Source: Chrysochromulina tobinii (taxonomy: Eukaryota > Haptophyta > Prymnesiales > Chrysochromulinaceae). From it: DNA of 33,221 nucleotides. A model generated the notes under the pieces. That model was not told where the DNA came from. It made no database searches and saw only the letters and a list, made by a program, of their open reading frames with translations. The DNA lies in NCBI GenBank assembly GCA_001275005.1, contig JWZX01002530.1, forward strand, positions 1-33,221, in the 5' to 3' direction. Shown piece by piece: positions 26,707 through 33,221 of this stretch (position 1 is its first letter; each line of letters opens with the position of its first letter). A program made the translations under genes and the position numbers.

Positions 26707-28512
26707 TCAATCTTTGCCCCGGAGGCGCTTCCACAACCCTCGTTTCTTCTTCGTCTCTGTCGCCACTATGATCGCCGCCTTTGGCGCCGCCTCCGGCAGC
26801 GCCATCAACCGATCACTCTTGGCGAGAACCTTCTCCGCTCGCTCAATGACCGACCTCTCGTCTACCGAGAGCCCAGTCGCTTGTGCAAACTCGCTCGACG
26901 TCCATTGAGCTGGGCTCCATTTGACAGGCTCTGGCTTCGGCACAGGCTCTGGCTTCTCGTCCACTGCCAATCCCGGCGCGGCATCAAACTCCTTCTTCGC
27001 CCATGGCGCTTTGAACGGCTCTGGCTTCGGCGCACGCGTTACCTTCTCGTCCACTGCCAATCCCGGCGCGGCATCAAACTCCTTCTTCGCCCATGGCGCT
27101 TTGTAAGTCGCCTTGACGATCGGCTTAGCCGCTGGTACGTCCACTGGCTTGGCAGGCTTCGCCTTTCCTGTCGTGGGTGCCGTCACGGGCGCCGGGGCTG
27201 CCGAGGATGCCTCCGTCTCGTTGCCACCGAGCAGCACAACCGCCGCGCCAAGGGCGACTACAGATGGGATTGGGTTGAAACCGCCGCCACGTTTTTTCTC
27301 AGCGGTGGCCTTCGCCTTGGGTGCAGCCTTGGCCGGAGGGGCCTTCGCGGCGAGCCTCTTCGCTTTGATCGCGGCGGCCTTCTCCGCCTCCCGCTCCGCC
27401 TGCGCCGCCGCGCGCGCCGTCCGCTCTGCCTGCAGCTCCGCCACCCGAACTTTGTTGCGCTCCCGTGCGGCTTGGGCTTCATCGATCTTATTGCGAGCCG
27501 CTGCCAAAGGCTGCGCCGCCTTGGTCGCCTTCGGCGCTGCCGCCGCCTTTGGCGCCGCCGCCGCCTTCGGTGCCGCCGCCGCCTTTGGCGCCGCCGCCGC
27601 CTTTGGCGCTGCCGCCGCCTTTGGCGCCGCCGCCGCCTTTGGCGCCGCCGCCGCCTTTGGCGCCGCCGCCGCCTTTGGCACCGCCGCCGCCTTTGGCGCC
27701 GCCGCCGCCTTTGGCGCTGCCGCCGCCTTTGGCGCTGCCGCCGCCTTCGGCGCCGCCGCCGCCTTCGGCGCTGCCGCCGCCTTCGGTGCCGCCGCCGCCT
27801 TCGGCGCCGCCGCCGCCTTTGGCACCGCCTTCGGCGCTGCCGCCGCCTTCAACGCTTTACGGCGCGCCTCGGCCTCAAGCTTCGCTTGCTTCGCTTGCTT
27901 CGCGGCCGCCTCGCCCAGGGCCCTCTTATTGGCAGCCGCCGCATTGGCCGCTCTGGCCGCCTCATTCTCCATCGCCAACTTAGCGGCCTTGGCTGCCTCA
28001 CGCTGTGCGTCGGCTGCCCGCTTGTTCGCCAGCGCCTCGGCCTTTTGGCGCGCCGCCGTCACCTTCACCAAATCTCGTTGCGCCGTCGCACGTACCTTAG
28101 CTTCACGTTGCGCCGCCAATTCCTTCGCCTTCGCTTCCACCTTGGCCAACGCCTCCGCCTTGGCGATGGCCTGGGCCTCAGCCTTGGCGGCCTTGGCCTT
28201 GGCCTGGGCCTCGGCCTTGGCGGCGATTGCCTCGGCCTTGGCTTCCGCTTCAATTGCCTGTAACCTCGCTGTAACGGCACGTTCTTTCTCTTCTGCGAGC
28301 GCCAAGCGCTCCTTTGCACTCAACTCCGGAGACGAGATGGCAAGCAAGGTCACGGCCGGCAACTGCGGTAGTGGTGTCGCCGCGATCGCTGCCTGCTGAA
28401 CCACAGGGAACGGAGCCGTCGAAAGGAGCCCCGCGATAACGATTGAGCACAGCGAAGCGGAAGCGCGTGCGCCAGCGTCATTCCCTCTGAATGGTCTGAG
28501 CGGTGCCCTCAT
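26707..28512 (-). CDS. Signal-bearing Ala/Lys-rich coiled-coil protein with KAPW repeats
   Basis: 601 residues. A short basic start is followed by a hydrophobic signal (SLCSIVIAGLLSTAPF, then an AIAA cleavage-like site). Next comes a long charged helix rich in Ala, Lys and Glu, then about 18 tandem PKAAAA units, then another charged helix. A possible membrane segment (PSVVALGAAVVLLGG) follows, and a C-terminal region with three repeats. Two of these, KAPWAKKEFDAAPGLAVDE, are identical over 61 bp. The third, VKWSPAQW then EFAQATGLSVDE, is divergent. The end is basic (KKKRGLWKRLRGKD). I do not recognise the family. An elongated protein of an organelle or the secretory route, anchored once and with short C-terminal binding motifs, is the plain reading. 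TonB-like helices or histone H1-like tails are look-alikes by composition only. Confidence 0.75.
   Translation of the reverse strand: MRAPLRPFRGNDAGARASASLCSIVIAGLLSTAPFPVVQQAAIAATPLPQLPAVTLLAISSPELSAKERLALAEEKERAVTARLQAIEAEAKAEAIAAKAEAQAKAKAAKAEAQAIAKAEALAKVEAKAKELAAQREAKVRATAQRDLVKVTAARQKAEALANKRAADAQREAAKAAKLAMENEAARAANAAAANKRALGEAAAKQAKQAKLEAEARRKALKAAAAPKAVPKAAAAPKAAAAPKAAAAPKAAAAPKAAAAPKAAAAPKAAAAPKAAAVPKAAAAPKAAAAPKAAAAPKAAAAPKAAAAPKAAAAPKAAAAPKAAAAPKATKAAQPLAAARNKIDEAQAARERNKVRVAELQAERTARAAAQAEREAEKAAAIKAKRLAAKAPPAKAAPKAKATAEKKRGGGFNPIPSVVALGAAVVLLGGNETEASSAAPAPVTAPTTGKAKPAKPVDVPAAKPIVKATYKAPWAKKEFDAAPGLAVDEKVTRAPKPEPFKAPWAKKEFDAAPGLAVDEKPEPVPKPEPVKWSPAQWTSSEFAQATGLSVDERSVIERAEKVLAKSDRLMALPEAAPKAAIIVATETKKKRGLWKRLRGKD
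26953..27103. repeat. Two identical 61-bp coding direct repeats, 90-bp period
   Basis: 26953-27013 and 27043-27103 are identical, and each encodes one KAPWAKKEFDAAPGLAVDE copy on the minus strand. The 29-bp spacer encodes the Pro/Lys-rich linker. Confidence 0.9.
27530..27850. repeat. 18-bp minisatellite coding (PKAAAA)n
   Basis: About 18 copies of GCCGCCGCCGCCTTTGGC with third-position variants (TTT/TTC, GCC/GCT, GGC/GGT) encode AAAAPK units on the minus strand. The array keeps frame throughout. Confidence 0.92.
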
Positions 28513-29182
28513 GTGTGCGGCCTTTCGAGATAATAATTAATATCCCGAGTGGCCGCCGTTACCGGTAAAAATACACCGGGAGCCGTTACCGGTCCCGGTA
28601 AAAAGTCACCGGGGGGAGCCGGGACACACATGGGACACACACGGGACACGCGGGCGCACAAGGGCACCGGTACGTTTGACAACGTGTTGCTTGCTTGCTT
28701 GCTTGCTTGTGTTGGGGTCGGGTCAGGGTCGCCGGGACACACAGAACCTCGTACATACCGGTACCACATAAGTCATAACCGGGTGCCGGTGACATTCACA
28801 CCGGGCGGAGCCGGGAGCGGGGAGCGGCCGGCACGTTTGGATGTCGATGTGCCGGTCCACTGTACCGGTACGTACAATTGGGTACGTAGATAATCAATTG
28901 CGTAGTATGTGTACAGGGTACCCGTCCGCTTACACCAAATCAGGAGCAGTTTCTCGTACATGTACGGTATCCAGCGTTCGTTTCTGGAGTACGACTACGG
29001 GTCTAGAGCCGTCCTAGACACGAAGGGCTCCTACGAGTATACCGTACACCACAGCAAAAGAAAGCAAAAGGCGCGCAACATTATGCAGAAGGTTTGGCTT
29101 GGCTCGACTTGGCTTGCGTGCGGGCCGGACAACAATGATGTGCGCTCGTGTCCAATTGCCATGCAAACGGAATGTCGGATCT
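28513..29182. other. Gene-free interval rich in ACCGGT palindromes
   Basis: 670 bp with no supported gene. It holds many copies of CCGGTA, TACCGG or ACCGGT (around 28560, 28588, 28664, 28757, 28850 and 28864), repeated GGGACACAC words (28620-28650) and a GCTT tetranucleotide run (28687-28709). The right part (28880-29080) is AT-richer than its surroundings and may contain the 3' end of the neighbouring minus-strand gene. Confidence 0.5.
28687..28709 (+). repeat. TTGC tetranucleotide microsatellite
   Basis: About five and a half perfect TTGC units in non-coding DNA upstream of the coiled-coil gene. Confidence 0.9.
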
Positions 29183-29782
29183 TCAATCGCCACCAAGGCT
29201 AGCACCTTCTTGGGCGCGCCGTGACCAATCGTTCCGCGTCATCACCACGACTCCAGTTTGTGGTGCTCTGGGTGGGATGGTGTTATGGGCGAGAGAGACC
29301 GCTACGCCCTTCGGTGTGCTGGGTGGTGCCGCAGATGCCCGTGCGACTGTGAAGGCAGCCGCCACTGGACCGGCCTCGGCAATACGGCCTCTGCCGAAAC
29401 GACCGTTGAACTGCGCGCCATATGACCACGCAGCGCGCTCAGACAGCCGAGTCTCAACCTCAGCACGCCGGTCCTCACGTGCAAGTGCAGCCGCATTTAT
29501 GACCCCAATCAGAGAGTCCGGTAGTGTGACGACGGGCTCATCGTTGCCCATTCGCACGCCGCTATCGTACCAGCTGGACACCATACGCACGCGGCTGGTA
29601 CGGGCAGCTGAGGATAATTGCAAGTCGCGGATGATCGCAGACGAAGTCGATGCCACTCCCGGCCATGCAAAGAGGGCGACGAGGTTCATGGCCATGGCGG
29701 AAGAAGACGGATGCGCGAGCGACGGCCGTGTGTTGCGCGAAAACATTCTTGAGAATTCCATTTTGGGACGTTTCTTCGTCAA
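29183..29782 (-). CDS. Uncharacterised protein, possibly organelle-targeted, 199 aa
   Basis: Open frame divergent from the PNPase gene. The full reading starts MTKKRPKMEFSRMF; an internal Met at about residue 30 (29695) begins MAMNLVALFAWPGVASTSSA, which looks like a signal peptide with a transit-like continuation. That makes the internal start attractive. The rest (DSLIGVINAAALAREDRRAE, then LSERAAWSYGAQFNGRFGRG) is hydrophilic with Ala/Arg-rich helices, and shows no domain I recognise. Codon composition is similar to that of neighbouring genes. It could still be a chance frame. Confidence 0.45.
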   Translation of the reverse strand: MTKKRPKMEFSRMFSRNTRPSLAHPSSSAMAMNLVALFAWPGVASTSSAIIRDLQLSSAARTSRVRMVSSWYDSGVRMGNDEPVVTLPDSLIGVINAAALAREDRRAEVETRLSERAAWSYGAQFNGRFGRGRIAEAGPVAAAFTVARASAAPPSTPKGVAVSLAHNTIPPRAPQTGVVVMTRNDWSRRAQEGASLGGD

Positions 29783-29944
29783 ATGCTTTTGGGTGATGCC
29801 CTTTCGTATGATGTCTCAGAGTTTCTGGAATTTCATCGCGTTCACGACGCGCCGCTTCCGGCGCCCTTGCCTTGACATGTCTCGGCGCGAGAACTCCGGA
29901 GGTCGACATCAGTCTCTTCGGCATCGATCCGCTGTCGGCGAACG

Positions 29945-32900
29945 ATGCTGCTGCTCTTGCCCTCTTTGGCGAGTATTACGTTCAACATCGGTGCCACGCA
30001 TCGACCATCGGCGTTGCCGCGTGTGGGTCCGCCTGTGCGACTCAGCGTCACGGCCGCGACACCGCTCGGTGAGGGCGAATGGGAGGTCATCAAGGAGGGT
30101 GGAGCTTTCTATGGCCGCGCGTCGCAGTCAAAGCTGCGTGTCAACGTGGCTGGCAAGGAGATGACATTCGGCACAGGCTTGATCGCACGCCAGGCCAATG
30201 CAGCCGTCACCGTCGAGCAGGGCCAAACGCACGTCTTCTCGGCCGCGTGCTTCGAGCGCAAGACGGACTTTGAGGCGATCGACTTCACGCCGCTCAAGGT
30301 GGACTACTTTGAGCGGCAGTCTGCGGCGGGACGGACGCTCGGTGGGTATATCAAGCGTGATGGCAAGCCGTCCAACCACGAGACGCTCACTTCACGCCTG
30401 ATCGACCGACCAATCCGTCCGCTCATCGCCAAGGGCTGGTCGCTCGAGACGCAGCTGACAGCGTACGTCCTCGCGTATGATGGCACGCACATGCCCGACG
30501 TGCTCGCGATCCTGGCGTCCTCGGCGGCGCTCGCTCTCTCCGAAGTCCCCTTCCCCAAACCAGTCGCTGCCGTACGCGTCGGCCTCATCGAAGAGCGCCG
30601 TCCTGAGCGCCCGGCCCCAGCGGCGGCGACGGACGACGCGGTGAGCGACGGCGCGGCGAGCGACGACGCCGGCGCCGGCGTCGTCGCCGGTGCCGCCGAG
30701 GAGGATGACTTTCTGGACGAGCTGATCCTCGACGAGCAGGTGACCGAGATCTCCGAGATCTCCGAGATCTCCGTCATCAGCTCTGATTGCCTCCCTCATC
30801 AGCTCTGATTGCCTCCCTCATCAGCTCTGATTGCCTCCCTCATCAACGCAGGTGACCTCCGAGACCTTCGAGGAGGCGACCGACGACAGCAGCGGCGGGG
30901 GCGGCAGCAGCAGCGCTCAAGACGGCGCCCAAGCGTCGTACCGGTTGGTAATCAACCCGACGCGCGAGGAGATGGCGATCTCGAAGCTCAATCTCGTGAT
31001 CGCGGGCACCTCCGACGCGGTGCTGATGGTCGAGGGCTTCTGCGACTTTTTGCCCGAGGAGACGGTCCTCGAGGCGATGGAGCTTGGCCTCAAAAGCGTA
31101 CGCACCCTCGCGCCCTGCCCAGCCGCGCGTCGCATGCAAGTGCTCACTACGGCGCCACGTCTCTTCCCCACAGGTACGCACTCTCGCATTGGCCATCGGC
31201 GAGTGGGCGGCCGCGTGCGGCTCGCCCAAGTTCGAAGCCGGCGTGCGCGCCGAGCCAGAGGGGCTCGATGCCATGGTAGAGGCGATCATCGGCGACGAGA
31301 TCGAGGGCACGCTATGCGGCCCTACCAAGGTACGTTGATGGCCACTGATGACCTGGGTTGCATGCAAGCGCTCACCACAGCGCGCTCTGCGCCCCTAATT
31401 AGGACGACCGCGAGAATTGGGAAGGGCTCTGTAATCGGGCGGTCGAGGCTCTGTGCTCCGATGCGGCGGTGGCGTCGCGCGGCGGCCTCGTCTTCGAGAA
31501 GATCGATGTCAAGTCGTCGTTCAAGCGGCTCGCGTACGCGAGGCGCCCGGGATGACGAATGATTGCGAGTGATTGCGAATGATTGCGAATAATTGCGACT
31601 GATTGCGTACGCGAGGCGCCCGGATAACGACTGATTGCGAATGATGGCCTCGGATTGCCGCTGATGATGGCCTCGGATTGCCGCTGATGATGGCCTCGGA
31701 TTGCGGCTGATGATGGCCTCGGATTGCGGCTGATGATGGCATCGGATGGGCTTCCTCTTCAGGTGTGCTGGCATCTGATGACCTTTGGATGACCTTTGAT
31801 GAGCTCTGATTGCCTCCCTCATCAGGTGTGAGACGCTACGTCGCATGGGCGTGCGCGGCGTGCGCCAGGACGGACGACGGACGACCGAGGTGCGACCACT
31901 GATGACGACCACTGATTACCACTGATTACCTCTGATTACCACTGATTGCTACGACCGAGGTCGATCGAGGTACGACCGAGATCGACGTCCGAGATCGACG
32001 TCCAGAGCGCGCAGCATGCAAGTGCTCACCACGGCGCCGGTCCTTTCCACAGGTACGCCCGATCGACATTCGGCTGGCGCCGCTGCCGCCACAAGTTCAT
32101 GGCTCCGTCCTGTTCACACGTGGCGAGACGCAGTCGCTCGCAACGACGGTCCTCGGCGATGACTCGATGGTGTCGCGGTACGCTGATTGCCACTGATTAG
32201 CTACTGATGGCGTCTGATGACCTATGATGGCCTCTGACGACGCCCGATGACGCCCGATGACGCCCAATGACCTTCCTCATCAGGTACGAGAACCTCGATG
32301 GCGAGCAGGGGAAGCGCTTCTACCTGCAGTACATCTTCCCGCCCTTTTCGGTGGGCGAGGTGGGGCGCAACGGCGCGCCGGGACGACGCGAGGTCGGCCA
32401 CGGCAACCTTGCCGAGCAGGCGAGCTGATGACCTCTGATTGGCCATGATGACCACTGATTGCCTATGAGTGGCCCTGATGGGAAGTTATGGCGAGCTAAC
32501 GCGTCGTCGTGGGCATGCTACCTTTTCCGAGCAGGCCCTCGCGCCCGCGATGACCAATGATGACCCCTGATGAGCACTGATTGCCCCCCTCATCAGGCCC
32601 TCGCGCCCGCGATGCCAACCTCGAGTGAGTTCCCTGATGACCTCTGATGAGCACTGATTGCCCCCCTCATCAGGCCCTCGCGCCCGCGATGCCAACCTCG
32701 AGTGAGTTCCCGTACGTGGTGCGCGTCGAGAGCCTGATCACCGAGTCGTGTGGCTCGTCCTCCATGGCGTCCGTCTGTGGCGGCGCGCTCTCCATGATGG
32801 CGGCAGGCGTCCCGCTCAAGCGCGTCGTCGCCGGAGTTGCGATGGGGCTGCTCCTCGACGAGAGTGGGGGCGGGGGAGAGCCGATCATCCTCACAGGCGA

Positions 32901-33109
32901 GCTGATGACCTCTGATTGCCCATGATGACCACTGATTGCACCCCGATGGGCGCCAAGGGAGAGCCGATCATCCTCACAGGTTCGTTGATTGCCACTGATG
33001 ACCTGCCTTGCATGCAAGCGCTCACCACAGCGCTATCGGCTCGACCGACCCGATCATCCCCACAGATATCCTCGGCTCTGAAGATGCACTGGGCACGATG
33101 GATTTCAAG
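29945..33109 (+). CDS. Polynucleotide phosphorylase (PNPase), organellar, nine exons seen, 3' end outside window
   Basis: Phosphorolytic 3'-5' exoribonuclease, here with a leader ([19 protein letters not shown]...) that suggests plastid or mitochondrial import. Exons inferred: 29945-30739, 30852-31097, 31174-31329, 31403-31533, 31826-31889, 32053-32177, 32284-32419, 32674-32896 and 33066-33109; phases agree at every junction (640 codons). First RNase PH domain: [25 protein letters not shown] and, after an acidic insert, [19 protein letters not shown]. Second: [58 protein letters not shown] and [11 protein letters not shown]. The catalytic Asp, Asp and Lys of the last block are kept. Compared with E. 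coli there is a low-complexity acidic insert of about 70 residues in the first domain. KH and S1 domains would lie beyond the window. Two junctions require GC-AG introns or alternative splicing. Confidence 0.88.
30740..30851 (+). mobile_element. PNPase intron 1, introner-like, phase 0
   Basis: 112 bp. GCAGGTGACC stands at both borders (30736-30745 and 30848-30857), as if a target site was duplicated and supplied the donor at one end and the acceptor at the other. Inside are three copies of a 9-bp GAGATCTCC unit and three copies of a 22-bp unit containing CTGATTGCCTCCCTCATC, the end motif shared with introns 4, 6 and 7. Confidence 0.7.
31098..31173 (+). mobile_element. PNPase intron 2, introner-like, phase 0
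   Basis: 76 bp. GTACGCACCCTCGC at the donor (31098-31111) and GTACGCACTCTCGC at the start of the next exon (31174-31187) form a 14-bp direct repeat with one mismatch. The core GCATGCAAGTGCTCAC (31132-31147) recurs in introns 3, 5 and 8. Confidence 0.72.
31330..31402 (+). mobile_element. PNPase intron 3, introner-like, phase 0
   Basis: 73 bp. The first 54 bases, from the GT donor through GCATGCAAGCGCTCACC, match the start of intron 8's second half (from 32980) with about four mismatches. The acceptor is AATTAG. No clear flanking direct repeat was seen here. Confidence 0.7.
31534..31825 (+). mobile_element. PNPase intron 4, introner-like and tandem-repeat-rich, phase 2
   Basis: 292 bp, the longest complete intron. 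A 19-bp direct repeat starting GCGTACGCGAGGCGC (31532-31550 and 31605-31623) brackets a 54-bp TGATTGCGA-rich insert. About four copies of a 23-bp unit (TGATGATGGCCTCGGATTGC, then CGC) follow at 31637-31735. It ends CTGATTGCCTCCCTCATCAG. The junction restores SFKRLA-CETLRR. Confidence 0.65.
31890..32052 (+). mobile_element. PNPase intron 5, introner-like, phase 0
   Basis: 163 bp. ACGACCGAGGT occurs at the exon 5 border (31881-31891) and again at 31951-31961, bracketing about 59 bp of ACTGATTACC-type repeats. The remainder carries the GCATGCAAGTGCTCACC core (32014-32030) and a TTTCCACAG acceptor. Confidence 0.68.
32178..32283 (+). mobile_element. PNPase intron 6, introner-like, phase 2
   Basis: 106 bp. 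GGTACG is present at both borders (32177-32182 and 32283-32288). The inside is TGATGGC/TGATGAC repeats with three GACGCCC(A/G)ATGAC units, ending CCTTCCTCATCAG. Confidence 0.65.
32420..32673 (+). mobile_element. PNPase intron 7, compound introner-like, GC donor, phase 0
   Basis: 254 bp. CCGAGCAGGC is duplicated at 32412-32421 and 32527-32536. The start of exon 8 (GCCCTCGCGCCCGCGATG) then appears three times: from 32535, 32597 and 32674. The first two copies run into stop codons and only the third continues the protein. The donor is GC (CAG then GCGAGC), the same start as at intron 8. A GTGAGT inside the exon-8 copies could act as an alternative donor. Confidence 0.6.
32897..33065 (+). mobile_element. 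PNPase intron 8, two tandem introner-like units, phase 1
   Basis: A 19-bp end of exon 8 (GAGCCGATCATCCTCACAG) occurs at 32878-32896 and 32961-32979, and as a 17/19 match at 33047-33065, where it forms the acceptor. Two units lie between these three copies. The first starts with a GC donor (GCGAGCTGATGACC); the second starts GTTCGT and carries the shared GCATGCAAGCGCTCACC core. Splicing could use either the first copy (GC donor) or include the second. Confidence 0.65.
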
Positions 33110-33221
33110 GTGCGCTGCCGACGCCTCACCACACCCCCACTCCCCCCGACGCGTCACCACACCCCACTCCCCCCGACGCGTCACCCGTAGTCGTCACCCG
33201 TAGTCTTCACCCGTAGTCTTC
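33110..33221 (+). repeat. Start of PNPase intron 9 with tandem repeats
   Basis: After a GTGCGC donor there are two copies of a 27-28 bp unit beginning TCACCACACCCC (33126-33180), then three copies of the 13-bp unit TCACCCGTAGTCT (33181-33219). The window ends inside the array. Confidence 0.65.

Noticed and set aside
27465-27983. Plus-strand frames of poly-Pro or poly-Ala-Phe type opposite the coiled-coil gene
   Set aside because: They arise from the 18-bp minisatellite read on the wrong strand and lack any domain or leader.
30740-32960. Repeated TGATGA and CTGA words in the PNPase introns as box C/D snoRNAs
   Set aside because: The words lie only a few bases apart and repeat many times. A box C/D RNA needs the two boxes separated by guide sequence, with a terminal stem. 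They are better read as the repeat units of the introns.
30740-33221. CRISPR-like array from the short repeats near the window end
   Set aside because: Units vary in length and sequence, there are no unique spacers of constant size, and they lie in introns of a eukaryotic gene.

Overview
This looks like nuclear DNA of a unicellular alga, most likely a chlorophyll-c lineage such as a haptophyte (pelagophyte also possible). The signs are very high GC, long intronless genes rich in Ala and Gly, eukaryote-only domains (ANTH, MUN, TBC, U-box, TTLL), candidate signal-plus-transit leaders on three proteins, and short introns that include GC-AG candidates. No bacterial operon, rRNA or tRNA was recognised. 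The lineage is inferred from style, not from a marker gene.

Layout. 1-229: end of a PBZ zinc-finger gene. 660-1213: a frameshifted HNH-like remnant. 1279-6156: a giant intronless gene joining an ANTH clathrin-adaptor domain, a PDZ domain and a PATROL1-type MUN domain. 6409-9881, minus strand: a multi-pass membrane protein, a divergent eukaryotic-type glutathione synthetase homologue and a kelch protein. 10143-11963: a TTLL tubulin polyglutamylase. 12567-14174, minus: Sel1 repeats plus U-box. 14176-16701: leucine-rich repeats joined to a probable glycosyltransferase-like domain. 16962-18122: TBC Rab-GAP. 18698-20236, minus: TPR/EF-hand/coiled-coil protein.

20.5-26.1 kb is a large inverted duplication. 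Two nearly identical genes for a two-repeat, probably plastid- or secretion-targeted protein face each other across 3.3 kb that holds a gene made of 13 copies of an AKAAWLAKLDxPxWG motif. Next, at 26707-28512 (minus), is a signal-bearing Ala/Lys-rich coiled-coil protein with an 18-bp minisatellite and three C-terminal KAPW/KWSP-type repeats. 29183-29782 (minus) is an uncharacterised, possibly organelle-targeted protein.

29945 to the window end is an organellar polynucleotide phosphorylase in at least nine exons. Its eight complete introns share sequence with one another and most are flanked by direct repeats that supply the splice sites. They look like introner elements, some nested or tandem. 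The other long genes are apparently intron-free, so the intron gain is strikingly local.

By theme, several genes concern membrane traffic and the cytoskeleton (ANTH-PDZ-MUN, TBC, TTLL). Others concern protein turnover (U-box) and the organelle (PNPase, the duplicated pair). There is no evidence that they act as one system.
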